A DNA stretch of 64,000 bases. It comes from RI-106 sp964496875 (GTDB lineage Bacteria; Cyanobacteriota; Vampirovibrionia; Obscuribacterales; Obscuribacteraceae). Location: the NCBI GenBank assembly GCA_964496875.1, contig CAZCBH010000016.1, positions 4,285 to 68,284 on the forward strand, in the 5' to 3' direction. The number at the start of each line of letters is the position of its first letter. Positions within the stretch are counted from its first letter, which is position 1. Of the stretch, positions 52,136-60,803 are shown in pieces. Below the pieces are notes generated by a model that saw nothing but the letters and a program-made list of their open reading frames with translations, ran no database searches and was not told the origin of the DNA. The position numbers and the translations under genes are program-made.

Positions 52136-53125
52136 AAAGCGCTGCTGCCCTTCTTTGCCCGCCGCCTCATAGGCAAGTTCGGCAAGAATATCCACGACCT
52201 CCCGAGGGCAGACGATCTGGGTGAGCCTGTTTCTGTAAGGCGCACTCCTGGGAATCCCCTTGGTGTAGTGGGTCATATGCCTTCTAGACTCGTTGGTGCC
52301 CACCCGCACCCCTTTGTACTTGATCAAACCGAGTGCATGCTGTACCGCGCAGATAAGCTTGTCCACCACATCCGGCGGGTCATCCAGCCGTCCGGTCTCG
52401 ATATAGCTTGTAATTCTCGGAATCAACCAGGGGTTGCCCAGGGTGCCCCTCGCCACCGCCACACCGTCACAACCGGTACTGGACAGCATTCTCTCTGCGT
52501 CCTCCGGGCAGAATACGTCGCCGTTCCCGAATACAGGAATGCCCAGGGCTCGCTTCACCCCGCCGATAAGGCTCCAGTCCGCCACTCCGGCATATCTTTG
52601 CTGACGAGTTCTGCCATGCACAGTGACCGCGCAGGCACCAGCCTCTTCCAGCCGTTCACCGAATTCTATGCAGTTCTTGTGGCTCTCGTCCCAGCCCAGG
52701 CGAAACTTCACGGTCACAGGCACCGATACCGCAGACCGGACCGATCTGACAATCTCGGCAGCCAGAGCCGGCTCCCGCATCAACGCTGCTCCATCTTTGC
52801 CGTTTGTGATCTTCGGCACCGGACAGCCCATGTTGATATCGACGAAATCCGCTCCACGCTGCTCCGCCAACACAGCCGCCTCTGCCATTACTTCCGGCTC
52901 ATGCCCGAAAAGCTGAATACCGATAGGATTCTCATCGGGCGCCAGGTCCATCAGTCGGGATTCCGGCTTATGCTGCAGACTTTTGCTCGAAACCATCTCG
53001 GTGGCAAGCATACAGCCCGGGTCCATTTTACGGATAAGACCGCGAAAAACTATATCCGTGACGCCGGCCATGGGCGGCACATAGACTCTGCCTGGTATCT
53101 CGAGGTTTCCTATTTTAATAGCCAT
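51950..53125 (-). CDS. tRNA-dihydrouridine synthase
   Basis: A 391-residue flavoenzyme reducing uridines in the tRNA D-loop. The FMN barrel starts V-P-P-M-A-G-V-T-D and has T-E-M-V-S-S-K-S-L, the catalytic Cys in N-M-G-C-P-V-P-K-I, K-F-R-L-G-W, V-H-G-R-T-R-Q-Q and the phosphate-binding G-N-G-D-V region. It looks like the DusB group. The conserved protein should end near F-L-A-A-I-E-D-Y; the last about 50 residues (Gly/Glu/Pro-rich) are unlike the family and overlap a possible membrane-protein gene on the other strand. Confidence 0.92.
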   Translation of the reverse strand: MAIKIGNLEIPGRVYVPPMAGVTDIVFRGLIRKMDPGCMLATEMVSSKSLQHKPESRLMDLAPDENPIGIQLFGHEPEVMAEAAVLAEQRGADFVDINMGCPVPKITNGKDGAALMREPALAAEIVRSVRSAVSVPVTVKFRLGWDESHKNCIEFGERLEEAGACAVTVHGRTRQQRYAGVADWSLIGGVKRALGIPVFGNGDVFCPEDAERMLSSTGCDGVAVARGTLGNPWLIPRITSYIETGRLDDPPDVVDKLICAVQHALGLIKYKGVRVGTNESRRHMTHYTKGIPRSAPYRNRLTQIVCPREVVDILAELAYEAAGKEGQQRFLAAIEDYDFENSEHPGEGNSQGEGGFESPVDRVSVFPVAKPDNTVQEGGYAPTHDSCHQSC

Positions 53126-53252
53126 GGCTCGGGCGGTCTGAATCAGTTGCTATCGTCGTGTTGACTACTTAGTTTACAAGAACCATCCGGCCGATTGTCA
53201 ACCGGGGGAACAGATTACAATTCACATAGTCACTACTTTCGTCGCCCCGATA

Positions 53253-53906
53253 ATGTTTTTGAAATTGAAAAATCTGACTTCTAAAGCGCTCTCTTTGACA
53301 ATACTGCTCGGTCTTTTGATCGGATTCTTGCCGGGATTAATCAATCCGGTATGGTCTTTCGGTCAGGAGATAGTGAGCGGCAGAGTGACCGACGTTCATA
53401 ACAAACCAGTTAAATTCGTCAAAGTCGAACTCTGGGAGAAGGATGGAGAGCTATATCAAACGACCTCCACAAACCGACGCGGTGAGTTCAAAATCAAACA
53501 TGATCCTTGCGGACCATGTTTTCTGGAGGTGGTCGCGCCTCTGAAGAGTCGCCTGGCTCAGGCTCTTGTCGAAGACATCCCCGGTAACGACGACCGCAGT
53601 GTTCTGGTCACTCTGAAGCGCGGCTTTCTTATCCGGGGTAAGGTCCTGCACCAGGGAAAGCCACTCAGAGACTTAGTCATAAAAGTCTACAGCGAAGATC
53701 ATGCCACTGATGATAGTGCTCGAACCTATGGCGGCGGCGCTGCTCGAACCGGCTTGATGGGCGGTTTTGAGATGGTGCTCACCCCGGGTGAAAAAAGAAT
53801 CGTGGTTTTGAACAACCGTTATCCTGAGCTCTCACCCCGCTACGAGGCGAAGCTGAAAGTTATCGAAGACGCTCAACTAGCCGATATCGAAATTCCGGAG
53901 AAGTAA
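53253..53906 (+). CDS. Exported protein with carboxypeptidase-regulatory-like beta domains
   Basis: 217 residues with a signal peptide or anchor (hydrophobic 12-35). Two beta-sandwich blocks follow: G-R-V-T-D-V-H-N-K-P-V-K-F-V-K-V-E-L-W (about 43-61) with a T-N-R-R-G-E-F strand, then G-K-V-L-H-Q-G-K-P-L-R-D-L-V-I-K-V-Y (about 130-147). These are the G-x-V-x-(D/H)-x-x-x-x-P-(V/L) signatures of carboxypeptidase-regulatory-like folds, common in surface proteins. No catalytic site is present. The larC gene follows by 3 bases, so they are co-transcribed; the link is unexplained. Confidence 0.72.
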   Translation: MFLKLKNLTSKALSLTILLGLLIGFLPGLINPVWSFGQEIVSGRVTDVHNKPVKFVKVELWEKDGELYQTTSTNRRGEFKIKHDPCGPCFLEVVAPLKSRLAQALVEDIPGNDDRSVLVTLKRGFLIRGKVLHQGKPLRDLVIKVYSEDHATDDSARTYGGGAARTGLMGGFEMVLTPGEKRIVVLNNRYPELSPRYEAKLKVIEDAQLADIEIPEK

Positions 53907-53909
53907 AAT

Positions 53910-55229
53910 TTGAACAGTATAAAGGGTGCCTATTTCGATTGTTCTTTTGGCGCTGCCGGCGATATGCTCCTGGCGGCTTTATTAGACTGTGGCGCTGATC
54001 TCGATTTCATCGAAGCAGAGCTCAGAAAGCTCGATTTGAATGGTGAGGACTTCGAGCTTTCTTGTCAGAGGGTAAGACGCTGCACCATCGAATCGAATTA
54101 TGTCCGGGTCAAGTGTTTCTCCCGGTCTATAGTCGACAGTGATAAGAACGAGCATGAGCATGAGCATCAACACGAGCACGAGCACGAGCACAAGCACGAG
54201 CATGGCAGGCACTATAAAGAGATCGATACTCTGATTCGCTCCTCTTCTTTGTTTGAGCCTGCCCGCGAACTCGCTCTTTCTATCTTTCACCGCCTTGCCC
54301 GGGCCGAAGCCCGGGTGCATGGTAAAGATATCGATGACGTCCACTTTCACGAAGTCGGCGCCCTCGACGCCATCATAGACATAGTTGGATTTTCTCTGGC
54401 CTTTGTCAATTTAGGCATTGAAAAAGCCTGGGTGGCGCCGCCTCCCCTGGGTGCAGGCACAGTGAAAACCGAACATGGACTTTTTCCCCTGCCCGCACCG
54501 GCGGTGGCATATTTATTGGCCGAGGAAGGTGCTCCGACTTCATCTTTGACGATTCCCTTCGAATGTCTTACTCCCACCGGTGCCGCCATCCTCTGCGGAA
54601 TCGCCGACGGCTGGGGACAGCCGCCGGGCTTCAAAGAGCTTTCAGTAATCGGCTCCGGCGCCGGCACCCTCAACCCCGCCATTCATCCCAATATCGTCAG
54701 GGTCTTTCTAGGAACACTGGAGCCGGCTTCGGCAGAAGTGTCTTCTAGTGGCGTACTCTCTGAAGTGGTGGCGGTAATTGAAGCCAATCTCGACGATCTT
54801 GCTCCGGACCTTTTGGCTTTTGCCCAGGAGAAGCTCCTCGAAGAAGGCGCTTTAGATGTGTCGGTCGGCCCCATAACCATGAAAAAAGGTCGCAGCGGCC
54901 ATCTTATATCTGTGATGGCGCAACCATCAGATCGCAGCCGTCTGGAAGAGATTCTTTTTCGAGAGACCTCTACTCTTGGACTGCGCAGCTATTTCGTCGA
55001 GCGCCAGGCCCTTCGTCGAGAAACTACTCTGGTGGAGCTTCCTGGTGATGGCAGGGTTAGTGTCAAACTGGGCTATGATCCCCAGGGCAAGATCGTCAAC
55101 GTCAGCCCGGAATACAGGGACTGCGCCGAATATGCCCGTAAACACGACCTGCCTCTGAAAGAGGTGTTTGATTTAGCCCTTTCATACTATAAAGAGGGCA
55201 AGAAGAGCATAAGAACTGGGCATGATTAA
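53910..55229 (+). CDS. larC: LarC nickel-insertion (pincer cofactor) protein
   Basis: A 439-residue protein of the LarC/DUF111 family, which inserts nickel into the pyridinium pincer cofactor of lactate racemase-type enzymes. The N-terminal Y-F-D-C-S-F-G-A-A-G-D-M motif, V-H-F-H-E-V-G-A-L-D-A-I-I-D-I-V-G, the C-L-T-P-T-G-A-A-I-L segment and E-A-N-L-D-D-L-A-P-D-L-L in the C-terminal part are diagnostic. A nine-unit acidic/His repeat (residues about 81-98) resembles a metal-handling tract. The start is TTG 53910 with GGAG 9 bases upstream; no better start exists. larA, larB and larE are not in the window. The stop overlaps the next start (TAATG). Confidence 0.92.
   Translation: MNSIKGAYFDCSFGAAGDMLLAALLDCGADLDFIEAELRKLDLNGEDFELSCQRVRRCTIESNYVRVKCFSRSIVDSDKNEHEHEHQHEHEHEHKHEHGRHYKEIDTLIRSSSLFEPARELALSIFHRLARAEARVHGKDIDDVHFHEVGALDAIIDIVGFSLAFVNLGIEKAWVAPPPLGAGTVKTEHGLFPLPAPAVAYLLAEEGAPTSSLTIPFECLTPTGAAILCGIADGWGQPPGFKELSVIGSGAGTLNPAIHPNIVRVFLGTLEPASAEVSSSGVLSEVVAVIEANLDDLAPDLLAFAQEKLLEEGALDVSVGPITMKKGRSGHLISVMAQPSDRSRLEEILFRETSTLGLRSYFVERQALRRETTLVELPGDGRVSVKLGYDPQGKIVNVSPEYRDCAEYARKHDLPLKEVFDLALSYYKEGKKSIRTGHD
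54150..54203 (+). repeat. Hexanucleotide repeat encoding a Glu-His tract in larC
   Basis: Nine imperfect GAGCAC/GAGCAT-type units encode (E/Q/K)-H repeated nine times. It is in frame inside larC and probably binds metal ions. Confidence 0.85.
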
Positions 55230-56425
55230 TGAAAGAGCACGCTAATGAAAAGATTCCGGGCATACTCGAATTGAAGCGGTCCCTCACCACAGCGGTCTCC
55301 CTGGCGGCATCCCTGGCGATTATCGCCCTGGCTCTAGAGCCGGTCCATGCCCAGATTGCTCCTGCGCAGATCAATAAGCTCATCCTCGCCTCGAAAATCG
55401 CGCCACCGACCGCCTCGATCAGCTCCTCCCGGTTGGAAGAGCAAGTTCTGGTCGAGATCAGGGGCTTGCCTTCTTTGAGCCCCGCCCTTCTCAAAGAGAA
55501 AGGCTTCCATGCAGGCAGAGCCGTCATGCATGCCGATCCTGGCTATGTTCGCGGTGTGGTGACTCGATTCTACCAGCCGGATGGCACAGGATATGTCGAT
55601 GTCCTCCTCACAGGCAAAGACCTGGTCTCGGTAGAAGCCGGTCTATCGAACAATGGCACGGTGGCAAGCGAGATGGTCCTTGTACCGGTCAGCTTCAGCG
55701 AGCCTGCCGCAAGCCGTTTCGATAAATATCTCAATCCTGCCCTTGCTCTGACCGCTGATAACGAACTCTACGCCTCCCGGGTGTTTTTCGAATGGGCCCT
55801 TTCTCAAGACCCTCAACAAGCCTTTCGTAATCAGAGATTTGTCGATGGTCTCTTTGCCCTGGGCAAAGCCTTCGACCTCCGAGGCGACCTGTCTCAGGCA
55901 GATTCTGTCTATGGTCGACTGCTTCTGGCCATGGCTTCGGAAAAACCGGAAGAGAGACCTTCGGTCTCTTTCGATATCCTTCGTCAAATTGCCAACTATT
56001 TCAAAAGTCAGAACGATTACGCAAGAGCCGAACAAGCCGCCACCTACCTGGTGGACGCCCAGCGTGCGCGTGCCATCAATAGCCGTCCCGGCTTTGTCGG
56101 AGATATGCGCCTGCTTTCTTCCTGCTATCGCCATCTAGGCAAAGTGGTCGATGCCAAAAAGGCCCTGGAAGAAGCATTGTTGCTCAGCCGCAATGTGGCA
56201 GGGGAGAATAATCCGGAGGTGGCGCTCATTCTAGAGGATCTGGGCGATTGCTACAGTCAGGGCGGCGATCATGCACAGGCGCTTTCGCTCTATAAGCAGG
56301 CCAAAGAGAAATACGACACTTCCATGGCCGCTCGGCACAGTGCCATGCGCCCGGATTATGAAATCTATCAGAGCGCCATGAAACGACTGCAGAAGAAAAT
56401 CGGAACGCTTAAAAATACCGGCTAG
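55229..56425 (+). CDS. Exported TPR protein downstream of larC
   Basis: A 398-residue protein with an N-terminal hydrophobic segment (about 17-40, ending V-H-A) and a region from about 170 with TPR-like units (F-F-E-W-A-L-S-Q-D; S-Q-A-D-S-V-Y-G-R-L-L; A-R-A-E-Q-A-A-T-Y-L-V; L-E-D-L-G-D-C-Y-S-Q-G-G-D-H-A-Q-A-L-S-L-Y). The last repeats are kinesin-light-chain-like. It starts inside the larC stop (1-base overlap), so is translationally coupled; whether it helps nickel enzymes is unknown. Confidence 0.7.
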   Translation: MKEHANEKIPGILELKRSLTTAVSLAASLAIIALALEPVHAQIAPAQINKLILASKIAPPTASISSSRLEEQVLVEIRGLPSLSPALLKEKGFHAGRAVMHADPGYVRGVVTRFYQPDGTGYVDVLLTGKDLVSVEAGLSNNGTVASEMVLVPVSFSEPAASRFDKYLNPALALTADNELYASRVFFEWALSQDPQQAFRNQRFVDGLFALGKAFDLRGDLSQADSVYGRLLLAMASEKPEERPSVSFDILRQIANYFKSQNDYARAEQAATYLVDAQRARAINSRPGFVGDMRLLSSCYRHLGKVVDAKKALEEALLLSRNVAGENNPEVALILEDLGDCYSQGGDHAQALSLYKQAKEKYDTSMAARHSAMRPDYEIYQSAMKRLQKKIGTLKNTG

Positions 56426-56432
56426 CCAGAAT

Positions 56433-56936
56433 TCATTTCTGATAGGCGACTTCGAAAAGATGTTCCATGAAAGGCTGGAGCAGCTCTCTATACTGATCGT
56501 CTTTTCTGGTGTAGTCGATTATTTGTCTGGCGGTTTCAGCCCTGTCGCTTTGGTCCTTGGGAGTAAGACCAGGATTTTTATCCATATCCTGGAGCAGTGT
56601 TTTGAATTTGTCATCGCAATTGGCCAGGTCCAGAGCGGTAAAGACCGGCAACTTCTGGGGCGACTCCAGCGCCCTTACCAGGCAGTATTCTGCCGAATCA
56701 CCTTTGCCCTCGGTATTCACCTGGACGGTCGACGAGTCGATTATGGTCACCTCGGGCAGGCTCATGCCTCCATGGCTATGACTGTTCCCTTTGAACAACT
56801 CCGGATAGCCGCCGCTCAACTGGGCCCTGGACATAGCGGTTATATTCATAGGGCTCTGGCGAAGAGCGTCTAGATCTCCCAGACCTCTACCTGTAGTTAT
56901 GTCAAGATTTTGGCTGGTGTGGCAGGAATCGTTCAT
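56433..56936 (-). CDS. Protein of unknown function
   Basis: 167 residues, soluble, without an export signal. The N-terminal half has a small Gly/His/Ser-rich segment (G-N-S-H-S-H-G-G-M) and V-T-I-I-D-S-S-T-V-Q-V-N. The second half is helical and charged (F-K-T-L-L-Q-D-M-D-K-N-P, then Y-R-E-L-L-Q-P-F-M-E-H-L-F-E-V-A-Y). No family was recognised. It converges on the larC-linked TPR gene with a 7-base gap and lies downstream of clpB on the same strand, separated by about 155 bases. Confidence 0.55.
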   Translation of the reverse strand: MNDSCHTSQNLDITTGRGLGDLDALRQSPMNITAMSRAQLSGGYPELFKGNSHSHGGMSLPEVTIIDSSTVQVNTEGKGDSAEYCLVRALESPQKLPVFTALDLANCDDKFKTLLQDMDKNPGLTPKDQSDRAETARQIIDYTRKDDQYRELLQPFMEHLFEVAYQK

Positions 56937-57091
56937 TGTCTATCTCCAGAGAGCAGTTAGCGAGGGCGGTTTTCGTTTTTTACGATGGCTTTCGACACTG
57001 GAATTTGCCGTTTGAATTGAGATACGCAGTTATATGCAGCCCGGCCGATTTCTGGACAGGCTGCCTATAAATTTTTGCCGCGTTTTTAGAG

Positions 57092-59749
57092 TTACTGGAC
57101 CGAAACCGCCTCTTCTTCGCGTTCCGCCTCTTCCTCCTTTTCGAAGATCAATCCCTCTTCGTCGGCGTCCACATTGACTGTGTCACCGTCCTGGAACTCT
57201 CCTTCCAGCATGTAGCGCGACAGAGGGTTCTCTATCTCTTTTTGAATCAGACGTTTGAGCGGTCGAGCACCATAGACCGGGTCGTAGCCAGTGGTCGCCA
57301 GCCATTGCCGGGCGGCTTCGGTGGCTACCACTTCCATCTTGCGGTCGACCAGACGGCGGTTGAGATAGTTGAGCTGAATTTCGACGATGCTCTTGAGCTG
57401 TTCTTGGGTGAGGGCGTGGAAGACCACGGTCTCGTCGATTCGGTTGAGGAATTCCGGACGGAACTGTTGTCTCAAAGCATCCAGCACCTTGCTTTTCATC
57501 TCTTCGTAGCAAGAGTCCCCATCCACCGCCGATTTGAGCTGATATTCGAGGATGTGATGGCTGCCCACGTTGGAGGTCATGATCAAGACGGTGTTCTTGA
57601 AGTCGACCCGGCGTCCTTTGGAGTCGGTCAGATGTCCTTCGTCCAGCACTTGTAGAAGGGTGTTGAAGACATCGGTGTGGGCTTTTTCAATCTCGTCGAA
57701 AAGCACCACCGAATAAGCCCTTCTTCGCACCGCTTCGGTAAGTTGACCGCCTTCGTCAAAGCCGATATATCCCGGCGGCGCTCCGATTAATCGAGCTACC
57801 GTGTGCCTTTCTTGATATTCGGACATATCTATTCTGACCATGGCGTTCTCATCATCGAAGAGAAACTCGGCAAGCGCCTTGGCCAGCTCGGTTTTGCCCA
57901 CACCGGTCGGTCCCAGAAAGAGAAAAGAGCCTATCGGACGATTGGGATCCTGTAATCCTGCCCTCGCCCGGCGAACCGCATTCGAAACCACTTCGATGGC
58001 TTCTTCCTGGCCGATAACTCTCTGATGCAGATGTTCTTCCAGGCGCAGCAACTTCTGTACTTCGCCTTCCATCAGCTTTGTCACCGGAATGCCGGTCCAC
58101 TTGCCCACAATCTCGGCGATGTCCTCTTCGTCTATCTCTTCTTTTAGCAGGCGCGCAGCCCCTTTTTTGCCCGTGTGAGATTGCTCTTCTTCTTTCAGTT
58201 TTGCCTCGAGCTCCCGCAGCTTGCCGAACTTCAGCTCGGCAGCGGTTTGTAGATCGGTGGCGCGCTCGGCCTGTTCTATTTTTATCTTGGTCTCTTCAAT
58301 CTCGGCTTTTATTTTCTGGATGGTGTTTACTCCGGCTTTCTCGTTCTGCCACTGGGCCCTGAGAGCGTCGGCTTCTTCCTTTATATCGGCCAGATCCTTT
58401 TCCAGTTTTTCCAGTCTTTCTATAGAGGCTGTATCGGTCTCTTTTTTCAGCGCTTCCCTTTCGATTTCCAACTGGATCTTGCGTCTTTCGAGTTCATCCA
58501 ACTCGGTGGGCATCGAATCTATCTCTATTCGCATACGTGCCGCCGCTTCGTCTATCAAGTCGATAGCCTTGTCCGGCAAAAATCGGTCGGATATATAACG
58601 ATGGGCCAGCACCGCCGCTGAAACCAGCGCCGAGTCTTTGATTCTGACACCGTGGTGCACTTCGTATCTCTCTTTCAGACCGCGCAGGATGGAGATGCTC
58701 TCCTCCACCGAGGGCTCGTCCACCATTACCATCTGAAAACGTCTTTCAAGAGCGGGATCTTTCTCCAGATGTTTGCGATATTCATCGATAGTGGTGGCAC
58801 CGATACAATGCAATTCGCCCCGGGCAAGCGGCGGTTTCAGAAGGTTGCCTGCGTCCATGGCGCTCTCGCCGGTGGCACCGGCACCGACGACGGTGTGCAG
58901 CTCATCTATGAAGAGAAGGATATTGCCCTGAGAATCCACCACCTCTTTGAGGACTGCTTTCAGTCTCTCTTCGAACTCACCACGGTATTTCGCACCGGCA
59001 ATAAGTGATCCCATATCCAGTGCTATCAGCTTTTTGTCTTTCAGTCCTTCCGGCACATCGCCTTTTGTAATTCTAAGCGCCAGACCTTCGACGATGGCGG
59101 TCTTACCGACCCCGGGCTCACCGACCAGGACCGGGTTGTTTTTGGTTTTTCTGGAAAGCACCTGCATCACCCGACGAATTTCATCGTCCCTTCCGATAAC
59201 CGGGTCGAGCTTGCCTTTGGCGGCCGCTTCGGTCAGATCTTTGCCATAACGTTTGAGGGCCTGGTAGGTCGCTTCGGGATCCTGGCTGGTTACCGTTTGA
59301 TTACCACGGATTTCGGCGAGAATCTTCACGATTCTGTCCCGGGTGACACCGTGCTGCTTCAATATGGTGCCGGCATGGTTCTTGCTTTGATCACATAGAG
59401 CCATGAGCAGATGCTCGACACTGATATACATGTCCTTCATCTGTTCGGCTTCTTTGCTGGCCTCTTCCAGCAACTTCATGAGTTTGGAAGAGACATGCAG
59501 TTCGTCCTTGCTCATGGTGACGTTGGAGCCTTTCGGCTGGCGATCTAGATAAGTTTCCACTTCCTGTTTGACTCGGTCCGGCTTGGCGTCGAGTTTCTCT
59601 AGAATGTTTGCTGTCAGCCCTTCTTCCTGTTCGAGCAAAGAGAGGAGCAGGTGTTCGGGGGTCACCTGAGAGTGTCCAAACTTAGGCAGGTAGTTCTTTG
59701 TGTTGGTTATCGCTTCCTGGGCTTTATTCGTGAAACGGTCTAAGTTCAT
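57092..59749 (-). CDS. clpB: ATP-dependent disaggregase ClpB
   Basis: About 885 residues. The Clp-N domain starts M-N-L-D-R-F-T-N-K-A-Q-E-A. It has two AAA+ domains with Walker A motifs G-E-P-G-V-G-K-T and G-P-T-G-V-G-K-T, a long coiled-coil middle domain (about 410-530) that defines ClpB, and an acidic C-terminus. It works with DnaK to resolubilise aggregates. The start is ATG 59749, with GGAGG about 6 bases upstream; the longer upstream frame is rejected. A J-domain gene is divergent from it. I saw no CIRCE element in the shared upstream region. Confidence 0.97.
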   Translation of the reverse strand: MNLDRFTNKAQEAITNTKNYLPKFGHSQVTPEHLLLSLLEQEEGLTANILEKLDAKPDRVKQEVETYLDRQPKGSNVTMSKDELHVSSKLMKLLEEASKEAEQMKDMYISVEHLLMALCDQSKNHAGTILKQHGVTRDRIVKILAEIRGNQTVTSQDPEATYQALKRYGKDLTEAAAKGKLDPVIGRDDEIRRVMQVLSRKTKNNPVLVGEPGVGKTAIVEGLALRITKGDVPEGLKDKKLIALDMGSLIAGAKYRGEFEERLKAVLKEVVDSQGNILLFIDELHTVVGAGATGESAMDAGNLLKPPLARGELHCIGATTIDEYRKHLEKDPALERRFQMVMVDEPSVEESISILRGLKERYEVHHGVRIKDSALVSAAVLAHRYISDRFLPDKAIDLIDEAAARMRIEIDSMPTELDELERRKIQLEIEREALKKETDTASIERLEKLEKDLADIKEEADALRAQWQNEKAGVNTIQKIKAEIEETKIKIEQAERATDLQTAAELKFGKLRELEAKLKEEEQSHTGKKGAARLLKEEIDEEDIAEIVGKWTGIPVTKLMEGEVQKLLRLEEHLHQRVIGQEEAIEVVSNAVRRARAGLQDPNRPIGSFLFLGPTGVGKTELAKALAEFLFDDENAMVRIDMSEYQERHTVARLIGAPPGYIGFDEGGQLTEAVRRRAYSVVLFDEIEKAHTDVFNTLLQVLDEGHLTDSKGRRVDFKNTVLIMTSNVGSHHILEYQLKSAVDGDSCYEEMKSKVLDALRQQFRPEFLNRIDETVVFHALTQEQLKSIVEIQLNYLNRRLVDRKMEVVATEAARQWLATTGYDPVYGARPLKRLIQKEIENPLSRYMLEGEFQDGDTVNVDADEEGLIFEKEEEAEREEEAVSVQ

Positions 59750-60017
59750 GGGACCTCCAATAAACGTTGCAGGCAGTATGTTTCCGGTTCGTCGCCTGTA
59801 CTCCATTTCAAATTATGGGGGACCCAAAAGCGCCTCTGCCATAAATCTACAATTTCTTTATAAGTCTGGAATCAGTCACCAGTTTGCCGGTTCTCCACCA
59901 TACTCCGCCACGCTTTTGCATAGATTTTGTCTCCGCTTCTTGAATATACTAAAGTAGAGCCGTATAAATGATGCGGTGAGCCCCGGAAGAGAATTCTGTT
60001 TCAGATAAATTCGGTCA

Positions 60018-60746
60018 ATGCAGGAATTTGAGGAAGACTATTACGCTATCCTCGGCGTGGAGGAAGATTCGACTCCCGAAGAGATTCGGAAGGCGTATAT
60101 CATGCTTGCTAAAAAACTGCATCCGGACAAGCATCCCAACGATCCTGTGCGCAGGGATGCCGCCCAGCGCCAGTTTGCCCAGGTAACAAGAGCGCACGAT
60201 GTGGTGAGCGATCCTGAAAGACGTCGAGAGTACGACGCCTTTCGTATGCTGAAGCGCAAAAAGGAGCTGGGTCTGAGCTCGGATAGCTCCCTGCCTGCTC
60301 AGAATCCGGATCAACTGGGTGAGACGTTCGATTCTATCGATATCCCCAAAGATCTCGATAAGACAATCAAGATGAATGTGCGGGATTCCCAGGGCAACAT
60401 CAACGTCAAGTGGGCTAATAAGCATCTACTGAGAGCTGACGATCTGCTGAGAAAGAAGCGATATCAAGAAGCCGAAACTGCCATGAAAGAGGCTATTCGA
60501 CTTGTGCCGGAGGAAGCCCGATATCACACCAAGCTTGCCGAGGTATATTTTTCGAGGGGCTGGTTCACTCTCGCCACCACCGAGGTTCAGACCGCTCTCC
60601 GGCTTGACGGGCGGGATGCCGAAGCGCGCAATCTGGAGACCAAAATCAAAGCCGCCGCAAGAGATCACGAAGAAGCCAAAGCCAACCAGAAATCGAAGAA
60701 GAGTTTCTTTCAGCAGCTTAAGGATATTCTGACCAAAGAGCTTTAG
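60018..60746 (+). CDS. J-domain protein with C-terminal TPR-like repeats
   Basis: 242 residues. The J-domain (about 6-75) is complete, with Y-A-I-L-G-V, the H-P-D motif in L-H-P-D-K-H and R-R-E-Y-D-A-F. It therefore should stimulate DnaK-type ATPase. No Gly/Phe region or zinc fingers follow, so it is a class C co-chaperone. Residues about 130-210 form TPR-like helices (A-D-D-L-L-R-K-K-R-Y-Q-E-A-E-T-A and Y-H-T-K-L-A-E-V-Y-F-S-R-G-W). The ATG follows a weak ribosome site. It is divergent from clpB, a functional neighbour. Confidence 0.88.
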   Translation: MQEFEEDYYAILGVEEDSTPEEIRKAYIMLAKKLHPDKHPNDPVRRDAAQRQFAQVTRAHDVVSDPERRREYDAFRMLKRKKELGLSSDSSLPAQNPDQLGETFDSIDIPKDLDKTIKMNVRDSQGNINVKWANKHLLRADDLLRKKRYQEAETAMKEAIRLVPEEARYHTKLAEVYFSRGWFTLATTEVQTALRLDGRDAEARNLETKIKAAARDHEEAKANQKSKKSFFQQLKDILTKEL

Positions 60747-60803
60747 GCTGGGAACCTTGTAAGACCTTCTCCGTCCTAGAGAAACTCTGACAACAAGAAA
60801 TTT

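Noticed and set aside
51727..52224. Plus-strand frame of 165 codons after rpoZ
   Set aside because: The product is Arg/Pro/Ser-rich without domain features and overlaps dus and the two-helix frame; it is a shadow.
54150..54203. Tandem repeats resembling a CRISPR or microsatellite
   Set aside because: The hexamers have no spacers and are in frame inside larC, coding for Glu-His pairs.
59750..60017. HrcA/CIRCE heat-shock element between clpB and the J-domain gene
   Set aside because: No inverted repeat with the CIRCE sequence is present in these bases.
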